Shown in pieces: positions 34,785 through 47,278 of a stretch of DNA of 64,000 bases (its first letter is position 1; the number at the start of each line of letters is the position of its first letter). Source of the DNA: Sodiomyces alkalinus F11 (Eukaryota > Ascomycota > Sordariomycetes > Glomerellales > Plectosphaerellaceae); contig NW_021167083.1 of the NCBI RefSeq assembly GCF_003711515.1, forward strand, positions 1,004,481-1,068,480, read 5' to 3'. A model generated the notes under the pieces. It was not told the origin of the DNA and searched no databases. It saw only the letters and a list, made by a program, of their open reading frames with translations. The translations under genes and the position numbers were made by a program.

Positions 34785-37700
34785 TCATTTCAGTTCGTTC
34801 GTCGTGGTGGCCGTCGCCGAGCTCGTCGTAATCGTAAAATCGTCATCGAGGGATAACTTTTCTCGGAGCGCCGCAGCATCTGCCCCGAGATGCGCTGCCC
34901 CGACACCATTCAATTCCGGATGTTCCGCTCGGGAAAAGGGACTCCCTTCCCGTGCAGGTCGAGGTGTCAAATCTGATGTGTCTTCGCCAGTCGATTGTTC
35001 CGTAGTCGTCCCGTCGGTCGTGTCAGGACTTGGCGAAACGTCGTAAACTTCGTCCCCTCTCTTTTCGTCATCAAACGCTCCGCTGTTCGTGATCATCGTG
35101 TCCATTTCGATCTTCTGGTGACATGCATGTTCGTCGTCGTCTTCAGTTCCTTTTTCGGGTGCCGTGTTCCCCGCTTCATCGTTATCATTTGCATGGTTCG
35201 TGTCGCCCTCGTGGATCGCCTTAGTCGAGTCGTGTTCCACAGTTCGAGGTATATTGCTCTCCGTTGCCATGTCGATCGGGTCTCTGTAATCGTCATCTAG
35301 GACCTCCGTTGGTGCATCGGGCGAAAGATCTTTTCCCTTGACAGACACGAGCGAGCCATCTACCTCTGGATCTTGCTCCGCGCATTGCGACGTTGGAAGC
35401 TTCTCAGGTCCCGGCTCGTTCTCAGGTCCCGGCTCGGAAGCGACGTTCAAGTTGACATCCGTACTATTTACCTCAGATGATGGAGCCAGATCTTTCTCGT
35501 CGTCGTCCGCCGCCGGGACCGGGTCTAGGTCTGATCCTGACACTGGGCCTGTGCTGAGCTCGATGTGACTAGGGGTCGTTCCTTCGGCTAGCGACGGAGC
35601 CGACATGGACATGTCCGTCAGTTCCATCTTCATACTTGCATCGAATGAGGTGTTCTGTGTCGTTGGCGACGTCGAAATTGTTCCTACGGTCTGGCTTGTC
35701 TGTTCAGATGAACCTTCGGGAACAGTTGGGGTGGTATCCTCGTTGCGCTCTAGCATTGAAGAGGAGGCTCTGCTTGTCGTTGGTGTCGGGCTCTTCAACC
35801 GTTCCATCTCATCGACACCGACATCGCTATAGGAAGGCGCAATGTGCTTAGCCGAAGCCCAACCAGGGAATGCGTGGCTTTCGTGAAACGGGCCAAAGTG
35901 CGGGTAGTGGCCAACTAAGGGGCTCGGAGGAGAGCGCCCCCTGGTGTAGTAGTAGGGATCGTACGAAAAGCCATCATCGGGTTGGGCTAGTTTTAGGTAA
36001 GGCCACTGGTCGTTGTACGTATTCACCGTTGTGATTCCAGGGTGGTCACCGGCCACGTAAGGGTCTAAGCAGGCTTCTCGCATCGAGGAGGAATGATTTA
36101 CCGAAATGGCTGGGGCCGGTCCCCTCTTATGGTCTTCGAACCTTTCGACCCCTTCGTTCTCAGATACCGACACGTATTGGGGAAACATGGTGAGAAGAGT
36201 CGAAGCTTGCGGTCGCCCTCGTGGGTCCTGACTCAGGCACCTTTCCACTACCCGCCGATACCACTCCGGAACCAGAACGTCAGGTTCTAAGACCAGTGGT
36301 CGGCTGTGCTCTTCTGGGTTGTCTTCTTGCGTGGCCAGCGACCACAGAACCATGCCAAGCTGATAAAGGTCGGACTTCACACCGATGTACATGGACAGTC
36401 GCTGGCCGCTCTCAATCACCGCAGTGGCTTCAGGAGGTTCCCATCCCACGGGACAGCCTCGCCGGTTGATGTCTATGATTTTCGCGTCGCCCTTGTCGTC
36501 AATGACGATGTTAGAAAGTGTGAAGTCTCCCTGAACGAATCCGGACTCGTGAATGTCTGCGAGTCCTTCGACGATCTGCCTCGCCCATCGTTCCCGGATA
36601 GGCCACGGCGTCCCTAGCTCGGAGTCCTGGCGGTTGTCATAAAGGACGTCGATAAGAGCTCCCTGGTCGGCATAGCTGATCAACAGGCCCTTGATGTACT
36701 CGTCCTGGTCATCGACAACCACCCCATAGAAGCGGATGACACTTCTCGAGTATCGGAGACGGCTAAGGGCGTTGATCTCGTAGAGAAACTCGTCGACCGT
36801 CTCAGGGCCCGGGATTTCCTTCTTGACAAGCACCAGGCCACCGACGTTGACTTTGTAAACGAAGCCAGACATATGGGAATCGAAGAGTATGTCCCTTTCC
36901 CGGACTCTAAGGCAACCCAGGTGCTGCACTTGGCGGACCAGAGGGTACGGGATAATTTCCTGTTTGGTGTCAGCAGAGCGATTCGACCACGCGCAGAAGG
37001 ACACAACGGAGGACAGATCACCGGGGATGGGGCCAGACGGACATTGACATCCTCAACGACGTGCACATGAAGCCGTCCGTCGGTGGTCTGCAGTTTCAGG
37101 TTCGTCACAGTGTCGTAGAACTGAATATCTTGCAAGCTTTCTCGGATGGCCTCATATATCTTCGCACTCTTCTCACGCTGGTACTTGGTTTGGTCAAGAT
37201 CCATCTCGAGCGAGTTTTCGGGGGCGTGTCGGTAGTCGAGGGAAACGGTCACGCGCCGCCACAGCCCTTTGAACTTATCCCAATAGGTGACGAAGAACTT
37301 TTCCCGTTTCGATTTGTCCCGGAAGTGCATGCTGAGGTTGAGAATCCAAGTCCGCTCTAGCTCTTCGTTGATCATGGCGTCGTATGCGGAGGTCGTGTAG
37401 GAATGAGCGTCGTCGGCGTAACAGGACTCGTCTTCTGCGACCGATCTGGGATGATCGGGCGCCAACATGCCATCCAAGCTGTACTCGGGATGCCCGAAGA
37501 CGGAAGCAGCCTGGGCTGATGGGGCGGACTGAATTTCATAGCTGAGAAGGCCGGGGGCACTGGCTCGTGGGAAAGCTTGGGGCTGCGAGAGGGCGCGTGA
37601 GGCTTGGGCACGACGATCCACGGACACGGCTCTCCTCTCGTCTGGAGTAAGCTCAGCCGGGGCCAAGTTTGTCCTCTGCTCTGACTGCTGCCTCTTGAAG

Positions 37701-37921
37701 GTCTGTACCCGAGGCAAGCCGGGGACGACCTGCCTCGAGGGCCGCCGCCTTACAGCGGTTTTCTCCCCGTCGTCCGTGCCAGACATGGTCTCTTGCTCCG
37801 GGGGGAAGTCAGTAGCAGTTGGCGGGACGCCATTCCGGTTGTCGAACGTCCGGAAGAAGTCTTTCGAGGAATGGATTGGTGAGCAAAAAGGCTCCGTTGG
37901 CGCGACGGCAGTCTGGGCCAT
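34785..37921 (-). CDS. Protein kinase-domain protein with long disordered tail
   Basis: Two exons: 37921-37022 and 36959-34785. The 62-nt intron has donor GTGATC, a GCTGAC branch site and acceptor CAG, and joins in phase 0. The product is 1,024 aa from the ATG at 37921; a second in-frame ATG at 37786 is an alternative start. Residues 1-170 are disordered; about 175-300 form an uncharacterised conserved-looking part with charged helices. The kinase fold spans about 330-570: VKKE lysine, FLYEI glutamate, QGDFTLSN catalytic loop (HRD His replaced by Gln, Asp kept), IDIN in place of DFG, WEPPE for APE, and SDLYQLGMVLW. Catalytic and metal-binding Asp are present, so it may be active, but the glycine loop is not obvious. 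The last ~430 residues are Asp/Glu/Ser/Thr-rich and disordered. I do not recognise an ortholog name. It is the first intact gene right of the transposon island. Confidence 0.85.
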
Positions 37922-39876
37922 CGGAAACGCGTCGGGGCTTCCTCGCGGGTCTCTCGTCCAATTCCCAGAGCCTGACCTCAAAGAGAGAGGAGGGTGAAAA
38001 TAGTGTCTGGGAGGACTGAGGCCACAAGAGCCCGCGAGGATCCAAGCGGTGTGAGATGTGTTATGGTGGTTTTGAGTGGCGGGGCTGTGGTTGTCAATAT
38101 TATGGGGCTAACTAGTCGCGGGACAGGGATCTGGTCAGGAACTCAAGGGGCAAGGGGCAACCCTTGACGAAACGAAAAAAAGCCCACCACCCAGTCAAGC
38201 ACAAGCGTGGACCCGACTTCGCGTGGCTGTTGAAGGATGTCAACGCGTGTCAGGAGTGCTGAGGGAGAAGGGGTTGGACCCTTGGGAACAAGCCGATGGG
38301 TAAGGGGGAGGTGACAAAGGAATGGTCTCCTGAGTCGTGAGCGACCGCGAGCACAGAGACGTCACCCAGAGAGACGTAGGTATCCGAGGGGAGGGTTCGA
38401 AGACATCAGATGTCTCGTGAAGCGCCAATGGATAAGTGCAGTCAGAGGTCAGAGGGGGGAAGGGGGCCCAGTGAGAGGAAGCAGCAAGCGGGTAAAAGGA
38501 GAGTCGGAGAGAAGTTCGAGCAAGGGCACTGCGGCCTTATGTTGAAGAACAGGTGGGCGTGTATGTTTCTTTGAATAAAAGGGGAAGAGCGAGCTGCGAG
38601 ATGCAAGGCGACTCGGAGGTGTCGTTGGCTAATTGGACCAGACGCTAGATCAAGACCAAATTTGGCGGGCTGTGTACGTTGTATGCGCGGGTTCTGGGGT
38701 TCTGGGGGTGGCTTTTTACGGGTCGGTCTCGCGTTGGCGTCAAGCGTCAAGGGTTCAGCGTGCGTGCGTACGTTGTACAGTAGGCTCTCTGTGAACGAGC
38801 ATGTGAGGGCAAAGACAAAAACGTTATGTTGAAAAGACGGGACGACATAGGTCAGGCAGCAGACACAGACATGGCCGCATCTGCAGACCCAGAAGGGGTT
38901 AGTTAGGGGAATGGATTCGCTGCCACGCAAGATGAGGCTTGTTGTCTTGGACTAGCTAGTTTGGATGGGATTTGGGGCTAAAGAGCGAAGGGCCGGGATG
39001 AAGGAGGAGGCCAAGCGGCGGGAGTGGTGGACATGGGAATTCGTACCATTGAAATCGACGAGATTTCAGGCACAAAGCGACGAGGACAAGATAGTGAGTT
39101 AAGGTAGTTACCATATGCAGGAGTAAGAAGAATAAGGTGGGATTGGATACATGGATGGGAAGATGGGTGTATGGGGTGGTGGATGGAATTTACGACGGTT
39201 TGACGAGAAAGACTGGGGGGGAGGAGCCCGGAAAGACAACCCGCGTTGGCCAGAGAGAGGGGGGGCAGGAGGGGAATGTGACGGGGGCTTTTTGCGGTCT
39301 TTGGGAGGCTGGTTGGATGTGGATGGAGAGAGGCTGGAAGAGGAACGACTTGTGATATTTTCCCATGTTATGGTGCGGTGTGTGATAGATAAGGCCGTAT
39401 CTGCATATGGTGAGTAAGCAGTTTGACGCTGGTGTATTGAAGGATGGGGGGTCTGTTGTTAGTATACGTATACCGTATAGATACCTTACCTAACCACAGT
39501 ATCAATACAGTATAATCACCTGGATCAAGGTACTTTCTAGGAGATTATATCGGGAACCAGGAAATACCTTAAGTATCCGGCAGTATAATATATGTGCTCA
39601 TCCCCTATATCCCTTTACCAGGACTCGTGTTGATTAAGATGAAGAATAGTTTACACAGAAGAAATTTATAGAAACTGTGCCGGGTTTTAAGTGTAGCATT
39701 GACCGTTGATACGTGTAAACGGCGGGTGCTACCTCATCATGGCCACGCCAGGGTAGGTGGATACGGACTGTGTACTGGTGTATCCGTACGGTATACGGAA
39801 TACTCGTACTACCGGTACTATACCTTCGAACAGGCTAACGGGGGAGGCGGGTTCTAAACCTAAATAGGTAGAGAAG
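37922..39876. promoter_or_regulatory. Upstream region of the kinase gene
   Basis: Mostly purine-rich host DNA with several short open frames that lack coding character. From about 39430 it turns TA-rich with palindromes such as GTATACGTATAC (39460-39471) and is probably old repeat debris next to the fold-back element. Promoter role is by position only. Confidence 0.35.
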
Positions 39877-39884
39877 ATATCTAA

Positions 39885-40344
39885 GGGATTCAATGGGGAG
39901 ACCTCACGTTTCAATATCGAGACCTCACACGTGACATTCTAGTGGGGCCATGCGCCACCGCCAAGATGCATATATACCGCACCTATTTTGTATGTACACA
40001 TTATGTAAATAATCGTAGGTAACATAGTAACCAACTCAATCTCAACACTCAATCCCAATACTCAAATCTTAATACTCATCTCGGAGCCGTAGGCGGTTAT
40101 TTTATATAGGATATCGTGTAGGATATCATGACTTATTATTATAGTGTTTTGGGCGGTTGGATTCAGAGTTACGGTGTGGGAAGTGATACGTTAAGGTTTA
40201 CGATGTCGCCTGCGATTTTCTACATAAAGTGTACATACAAAATAGGTGCGGTACATATATATCTTGGCGGCGGGTTCATAGCCCCACTAAAATGTCACGT
40301 TTGAGGTCTCGATATTGAAACGTGAGGTCTCCCCATTGAGTCCC
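39885..40344. mobile_element. Fold-back MITE with 8-bp target duplication (hAT-like)
   Basis: A 460-bp element has inverted arms of about 123 bp (39885-40007 and 40221-40344). The outer 63 bp differ at only three positions. Both ends start GGGAYTCAATGGGGAGACC. The flanks are the perfect duplication ATATCTAA at 39877-39884 and 40345-40352. There is no coding capacity. The ~210-bp middle has short imperfect repeats of the type CAATACTCAA. An 8-bp duplication is typical of hAT elements; the very long arms are unusual for hAT, so the superfamily is tentative. It shows few RIP-type changes, unlike the island at 7-34 kb. Confidence 0.85.
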
Positions 40345-40352
40345 ATATCTAA

Positions 40353-43300
40353 TTACTGTACGAAGTCCGAAGGAAACAACCAGATGCTCTCTTTCTAGCG
40401 TGATGAGTTGGCAGTTTCAAAGACCCGGTTCCTACTCTCAAGGTGCCTGATTTTCTGTCTCTCCACTGCCGGTTAAGTGAACGTCACGTTTGTCACAGCT
40501 CGCCTTATCCTCTCTTTGATCACTTCGTAATGAGTTTGGCTTACCCTACCTATAAGGCGCCCAACTGTCAGCCCGCATCCCTTCTCATGGCCTAATCATC
40601 ATGACAGCCCACAGCTAAATTGTCTTGCTTCGTCATATTTGGTTTTAACAGATTCTCGTCTTTCGTCATCTTGCTCGTTTCCCTTCCGATACGTTCAGAC
40701 AAGACTTGCTTACCTTAAGGTACCTTAGTTAGGCCTTGATGGTCTTGGGCACCTACGAAACTCTACAAGACCACGAGACTACGCAAGACCTTTGCGTTCT
40801 CTCTAACCTCTTTCATCCCTACCTACCTTACTCATCCAGTACCCCAATTCATCCCACCCGTCCAACTCCTTCTCCTTCTCCTTCTCCCTTTCCCCCCCTC
40901 CCCGCCTACGGATTAATCATTGGCTCCTTATAGAGGCGAAGCTCTCGGCTACGCATGGTACGACGTGATTAACTTTTACTAGGTACCTACCCGGGAAGTG
41001 GGGAATAGGACAGAGATGTACACTGTAATTCGTTTTACGCCCCGAATTCAACCCTGGCCCACATGACCACTGCCATCTTCAGTCTCCTACCCGCGCCCGC
41101 CCTGGTCGTCCTGGGTGACTGGTCAACCCCGAATCGCAGGATACCGGAAATTATTATAATGCGCGACAAATCATTTCGGGGGCGACTCGTGCCAGGTATC
41201 ACTGTCCTACCCATCCCACGCTTAGAGTCCTCCCCTCCTGCGGGGTTTTTCATTCCGTTGCCGTTCGAATTTCCCGACTCCCGCTGAGCGCATGCCATCT
41301 CGACGTGGCACGACAGCAGCAGCAGATGTTGCACCAGCATGGCGTGACATCGAACCCAAGCCCTACATGCGACACATTGGACCGGCTTATCGAGACAGGA
41401 GCTTTCGGGAGGTGCCATGCGGCCTGTAACAACCAGACCGACCCTACGTCTCAAACAATGGACAGGTCGCATAATTTAAGAAAGGCCGAGGCAAACCGCC
41501 GTCAGACACCAAATCGCTTCAACACTTGCTAGTTAAAGGGCGTATCATGACGGAAGAATTGTGATTAAGGTCCCGGCCGAAAGGGGGATCGTCGGGTCGG
41601 GTTGAACTCCACTGATTGCCACGACAGGATAGGTTCCGATCTGCCCGGATCTGACATTTCATCATTCCTTCCTTGGAGGATCATTCCAATTGTCCAGCAC
41701 CACTGAATTCAGTCATTTCAGGTTACTGAACCGCCCAGCTCATGCCATCGAAAAGTCAACCTACTACGGTAGTTAGGCCCTGTTATGTGTGCCATATTGT
41801 CGTCGTCACCGTTGCTTGTCGGCTCAGTCGGATCCATTCAATCGGGTTACTTACGACGGCTCAGTGAGCTTGGGCATCAACGCGGCCCAAATTGTGAGGC
41901 TGAGGTTGGTCCTTCTCCTGTGTGTGAATGTGAATGGGTGCAACAACAACAACAACAACAACAGCACGCAGGTCGACAGGCGCATCGCACGGCCCTACTT
42001 CGTACATTAGTCCCGCATGAGGAAGGAACCACATTCAATTGTTCCAATGGGGACTTTCGGGCGGTGCATCCTCATCTGATCCCTATTCCTCTCCTTAAAT
42101 GGGCAACGGCAAGAGTTTCCAGTTCTTCCTTAGCCTGGGATGGCCCTTCATCCACTTCCTACCGTCAACGTCGCCTGTCCTGCGACCACGTCGCCCTTTT
42201 TCATCTACTCCTGCAGATGCACCATGCGCCTAGACGCTGGATCTGGGCCTGTTTACTGCGACATGGGACCAGTTTGAGACCCCCCGTGGGGGTGGGGCGC
42301 CTTCGCAGCTTTCGCTCCATGGTTGGGTGAGCTTTGTTTTGAGAGGCCGCGGACAGCGCGGCCTGCTTGACCAGACCAAAGTCGTTTTCGACTCCTTCTC
42401 GAGGTAAAAAGAAGTTGATCTGTCCTGGAAGCTTACAAAAGACGACTTCGCAGTGATTACCTATTATCTCCCAGTCCCACGTTGAGATCTAGGTCCTCTC
42501 CGCGGAAACTTCGCCGTCTGGGATCTTCCGTGTTGTCCCAATAAGCCTAGCTCCGAGTCGTCACATGGAACATGGATCGTCTCGTCCCGTACCTAGCGTC
42601 CGGTCTGTTGGTCGGATTTTCTCTCGATACCAATCCGTCCCAGTGATAATGCAGATCCAACCTTTCCGAAGCGCCAACACAATGTTCTTAACGGGCCACA
42701 ACCATTCACTCGGCGTGAAAGGTTGCGTGGTAGGCAAGCAGAGGAGAGTGTGAGACAGGGAGAGAGACAGCTCTCACACGGGACGACCAGCTTCTCCCTA
42801 CTTTTGTCAGTGGGTGCTGACTTGTATCCTCTGCAGCACCCAAACAAACACAGACGCCCGTTTCGTAGGTCGTCAACTAGACGATTAACGTAGGGCGATT
42901 TCCGGGACCGTCATTCATCCTCCTGTTACTCTCTTCCCTTTCCGTTTCAGGTTTTTTTTTTTTTTCTTTCTTCTTTTCTTCTTTTCTTCTTCTCTTGTTT
43001 TCTTCTCTCGCTACTATATCAAGCCTGTCTATGATTATTCCTCCATCTCGTGGACCACGCGGTCTAGAGGCGCTTCCTTCAGGAAGGAAAGGCTTTCTGT
43101 GATCGCTTGTCTAACTGTCGGGATGGAAGAATGGAGATAATGGTTAGTGTATGACCTCTCCCTTCCGCAGTAGTTGGCTGCGGAACACAAGTCCCTTGTA
43201 ATCTGTTATGCCAAGGCGTAATGGTCCCCGTCGCCCTGGTCGGTCTGACGTGTTTAATACCTTAAGTCTCATCTCGACTCGGTCTCTATGATCTTCCCGT

Positions 43301-43475
43301 CACGCTTGTTCGTTATGCCTCTCATTTTAACCATATCTTTTTCTTCAATTCACCTAATTTGCCTATGACAGCGGCTCCCGCTGCAGCTCTATCTATCCAT
43401 CTGCTATTATTGCCGATCTGACAGTTCTTGGACACACCCATTTCGGAGTGGAGTGCTTTGGGCTATAGTCCCACC
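40353..43475. other. Intergenic region with microsatellite and pyrimidine tract
   Basis: No gene is convincing here. A (CAA)7 microsatellite lies at about 41941-41961 and keeps a 181-codon frame (41785-42330) open, which I do not accept as a gene. A C/T-rich stretch occurs near 40865-40905. A long polypyrimidine tract (42950-43010, T14 then CTTCTTTT repeats) precedes the bZIP-like gene and resembles a fungal core-promoter CT element. Confidence 0.4.
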
Positions 43476-44632
43476 ATGAGCTCCACAGACGACGATAGCT
43501 GCATTGCTACTTACACCCCGTCCAGAACGCGGCAGCGAATCCGTAAGCCTGCACCAGTCCTCGAGGTCCCTCACATAGAGGAGAATGCGGACGAGAGGAA
43601 GAGAGTCTTAAACGTTCTGGCTCAAAGGACGTACCGTAAGTGGCCCATCCCCGGTCCCAGACTTGTAGTCTCCTAAATCCCAAGGAAGCCATCTTGGTAG
43701 TCCCTGTATTACTTCCGTACTTCCAGAAGAGAGGCAGCACCTAACATCCACCAGGTGAATGAAAGAGACAAAACCGCACTGCGGCGGTGAAACAGCAGCC
43801 ACCCTCCAATGGCGGCTGTCAGACCTCCGGCAGTAATCCCGATGGGGAACCGCAAGTCGACTCCGAGAGTCCCGCTTGTTCCGTATCGGGTTCCACGCCA
43901 CCCGGGTCCACCACCGTTTCCGCCCCGGTGCCGGACATGTTGGCGTTCCAGTCAACAAGCACTACGCCGAGGATCCCATTACCCTTACAAACACAGGAGG
44001 AACCCCCACTATGCGGCTTCGAACTCGGCCTCGGCCTAGGCTGGACGGAACCCACCATCACGTCTTCCCTCATCACAGGCACAGTCCCGCCATCCTCAAC
44101 CAGCGAATGCGAATCGGCATGGGCCACATCAACGCCGAGTAGCCTCCACGCCACCATCGACCCGTCATACCTGGTTGACTTGACTTCTCCTCGAACAGCA
44201 GCGGCGGCGTCGGACTACCATCATCAGATTCAGGGCTCACCACCTCAACCACGTTCGAGTTCCCCGACAGCTACCACCTCCCCGTCAACGAGCTGACACC
44301 CCTCCGCGCATTCATGCGCATCGCGAGCCGGCTGGGCTGCTCGGCCGAGGTATGGAGCGCAACGGCCCGAGGCGGCGCGGGACCCGCTGGCGCTGTACAA
44401 CCTGGCGTACGACATGGGGGACGCGGCGGAGGGAGTCCTCATCTGGGGGTCGGACCCTTACGATGTGGCGGGCTGGGAGGTCGGCCAGGTGTTCTTCGAG
44501 CGGTGGTGGTTTATCTTGGATAGGGGCGTCGTTGAGCAGAGTAATCGGCTGCGGGAGTTGCGGGGGGCGGCCGCCTTGCGGATGCAGATGCAGAGCTTGC
44601 CGGGCGGACCGCGGGTGGAGGCCTTGGCGTGA
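43476..44632 (+). pseudogene. bZIP/DUF3425-type transcription factor, probably broken
   Basis: The ATG at 43476 has an ideal CCCACC context. Exon 1 ends in the bZIP basic-region core ERKRVLNVLAQRTYR. A GTAAGT donor at 43636 and CAG acceptor at 43754 (119-nt intron) extend it as YRE, then TGA (43760-43762), then KRQNRTAAV. A CGA-to-TGA change would explain the stop. Downstream the frame changes near 44190, giving TFEFPDSYHLPVNEL and LRAFMRIASRLGCSAEVW, typical of DUF3425. It changes again near 44345 and ends DPLALYNLAYDMGDAAEGV and WEVGQVFFERWW...VVEQSNRLR. About 60 residues usual between these two DUF3425 halves are missing. A different donor (GTACCG, 43631) with acceptor at 43765 would avoid the TGA but lose the basic-region end. 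The family is a fungal DNA-binding regulator; loss of function is inferred. Confidence 0.6.
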
Positions 44633-47278
44633 CCGACACCGATTCTGCCCTCTCGTGCAAACGGATTGAGATGGGGTTGTGCGAGGCGACGAGACGGGAA
44701 AAGAGTGATACGGTCTATAACGCTGTTGTTATAATATCCACTTCGTAAGTTTGTTTGCAAGGGCCTTCGACGGGCGTAGTGGTTCAGACGCAAAACGCCG
44801 CCCCGAGGTAGGTCAATCTGACCTACCAGACCTACCCGTCAACCTGCCCGACTTGATAATAGTTCCACCCGAGCCACGATACCACCGCGACAGCCCGAAA
44901 TTCCCCGTCTATCATGATCCATCAATGTATCCAACGTCTTCCAGCACTAAGTCTTCCTCCAAGTCTCTAGTGATACTACTTCATCTTATTTAGCGGCCGA
45001 CTTCTGGTAAGTGGGAAACAGCTGACGCATAGGTATTCGGTCGGAGAAGAGTCCATCTCGATTCCTCCTCTCGTCCTGTAAAGACGACCATCCTAGGTCT
45101 TTGATCGTGGATCTCCTGGATCTATCACACAGGATCCCATTCTTCTTCTCTAGACCAAGCCATGGGCGGGAAATCACCCACAGATAGCCCTATCCCCCAC
45201 AGCTCCTGTCCGACTCTTACTTCCAGCTCGACCCGAGCACGACGGACTTTGGAATCTACCGTCAGAAATTCCCGGTAATCCATAGAAATCTACCCTTCTT
45301 TCTTTCGAGAGGGAACTTCCTTGATTCGCCGGTGGGTTAAATAGCTAGAAATCAGAACCATCGTGACAACGTGGGAAAATATCAACTTCTTTGAGAGGGG
45401 TTCGCGGGCGCACCCAAAACCCCGCCCCGTGCAGGTCACGTGATGCTCTCATAGAAAGGAGATGACAACGGATACTTGATGGATGTACGTACCTGAAGTG
45501 AAGCCACTTACGGAGTATCGACCAATCAGACCACAGCGTTTTGGATTGCTGGAGGGGCGGTCTGGTGAATTCAGTGGGACAGAGGGGCAGCAAGCCCGGG
45601 ATTGCGGGGCAATACATACAACGTCAATGGGTGCAGAACGGGTAACTCGTCGTATCTTTTCCCCTCACCCCTTCGTCGTGTTAGCATTTACCAGAAACCA
45701 GTAATATAGCCAGAATACGCAGTGGAAACAAGTTTATGAGAGAGGTCTTTGAGTTCATAAATACGCCACTCTACACTAAGACTAATTCATGCCGTTGGAC
45801 GGCAGCTTCCAAAATGGACAACCAGTTTTCTCTTTTTCGTGGACCTGGGCTCAACGTCCCTTAAGGTCCGGAGTACCGACAGAGTCGCTCCTCGTGGCAG
45901 TAATCACCTTACTTTCCATCTCTACACTTCCCAAACCAACCAAAGCATCCGTCCAATGAACCAAACAAGATCCAGCTGTGCCGCCCACGAACAGAACTGA
46001 AGACGGGATACTAGGTTCCCCGCCCGCCTAGTACGGATGCTATTCTACTATTTCCCTTGTGTCCATTTGCATTTGCGAGGACATGGTGAGGACCGGAGTA
46101 CACCGGAAACGGTACCTCTTGTATAAAGTACCTTTACAATAAGTCTCGAGTTGTACATCTATTTCTACGAAGTACAGCCAATTATCCGTACTCCGTAGCT
46201 CTGTAAGGTAACTTTCTCCATGAGACCGAAAGCGTTGGAAAAGACGAGGGGTATTCGCCAGACCCTAGGCAAAGTACAGTTCCTGCACGGCGGGGCTGAT
46301 ACACTTCGACCAATCAGACCTGCAGTTGGGCCGGTGTTCGGAGGCTATTGTGAAATCTTCCACTTAGAGTAGTGGGGAACTCCCACTATGCGGTGACGAA
46401 ATCGGCACTATGTACACCGTAGGCAGCTTGGAGGGGGTGGTTATCTGTACGAAGCACAAAGCACATACGGATAAGGTACGGAGTACCACTCCCAACCTAA
46501 GGTAAGGTAACTTAGCTCCCCACGTACCTTAACCTACTAGGGTACCTTACAGTTCTCACGGTTGTCATTGAAGGGGCCATTGAACTGCAACCTACAAAAC
46601 TTCCTCGCACTTTACATCACCACATTCTAAACTCTTCCTTTTCCCTTTCGTTTTTCCCCCTTCCTTTTCCTTTGCTTTCCCTTTTCCCGTCTCTGTTCAC
46701 ACACTTCTTCATAGTGACAGATCTCGGTGGCAGATATAGCTAGTTCCGGTCCTCTCTTCGAAGGAGCTTCAAACAGTCTCGAGAGACCTATTAATTTTAT
46801 CCCGTTCCCTTCTCCTCGCAGTTTCCCTGGGTGAGTCTTTGACTTTGGTGCCTCCCTTTGCTATTATTCAGCTTGTCCTCGTTTTTCACCTACTCGGCAG
46901 CTATGCGTGATTCTTTCACCTTCCCCCCGTCACAGTCACTTGAATGCAATATTCGAGGCCCCTCTATGTGCTGCTTGGAATACTCATAGAGTCATACTCG
47001 CTTGATGTTCGGGTCCTCGAGTCCCAGGCTCATTGGAAGCTTCTTACACCCAATTGGCTAACTACTCCTCTATTTTCCCGTAGATCATCCTCTCTGGTAT
47101 TCCTATAGTCAATTTTGTGCAGCCGAACTTTCTCGGCTTTCCAACTTCCCTTCGGCGTCGTTCTTAACCGCTGCAGCCTCACCTTCTCTAAACCCCCTCC
47201 CAATCCAACTCCAATCTTACCGCGGCCACCACCACCTACAATCGACCTTGAGGCAGAATCTGCCCACCGTCTACGATC
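44633..47278. promoter_or_regulatory. Upstream region of the MTHFR gene
   Basis: This 2.6 kb has no credible gene. The 14-mer CGACCAATCAGACC, containing a CCAAT box, occurs twice on the same strand (45519-45532, 46307-46320). TACGGAGTA or its complement occurs at 45509, 46189 and 46477. A stem TAGTGGG/CCCACTA lies near 46370-46386. A strong C/T tract (46625-46690) likely marks the core promoter. GGGTGAGTC at 46829-46837 looks like a donor for a 5'-leader intron. Confidence 0.4.

Noticed and set aside
36960..37021. Frameshift splitting the kinase gene into two
   Set aside because: A 62-nt intron with GT, GCTGAC branch site and CAG joins both frames in phase 0, so one gene is the better reading.
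38442..38930. 162-codon minus-strand frame
   Set aside because: Random-looking residues upstream of the kinase gene, no motif, overlapping frames on both strands of purine-rich DNA.
39137..39417. Two overlapping Trp/Gly-rich frames
   Set aside because: Composition follows the GGA/TGG-rich DNA and no family is recognisable.
41785..42330. 181-codon plus-strand frame with a Gln run
   Set aside because: It is kept open by the (CAA)7 microsatellite and has no domain, no splice context and irregular composition.
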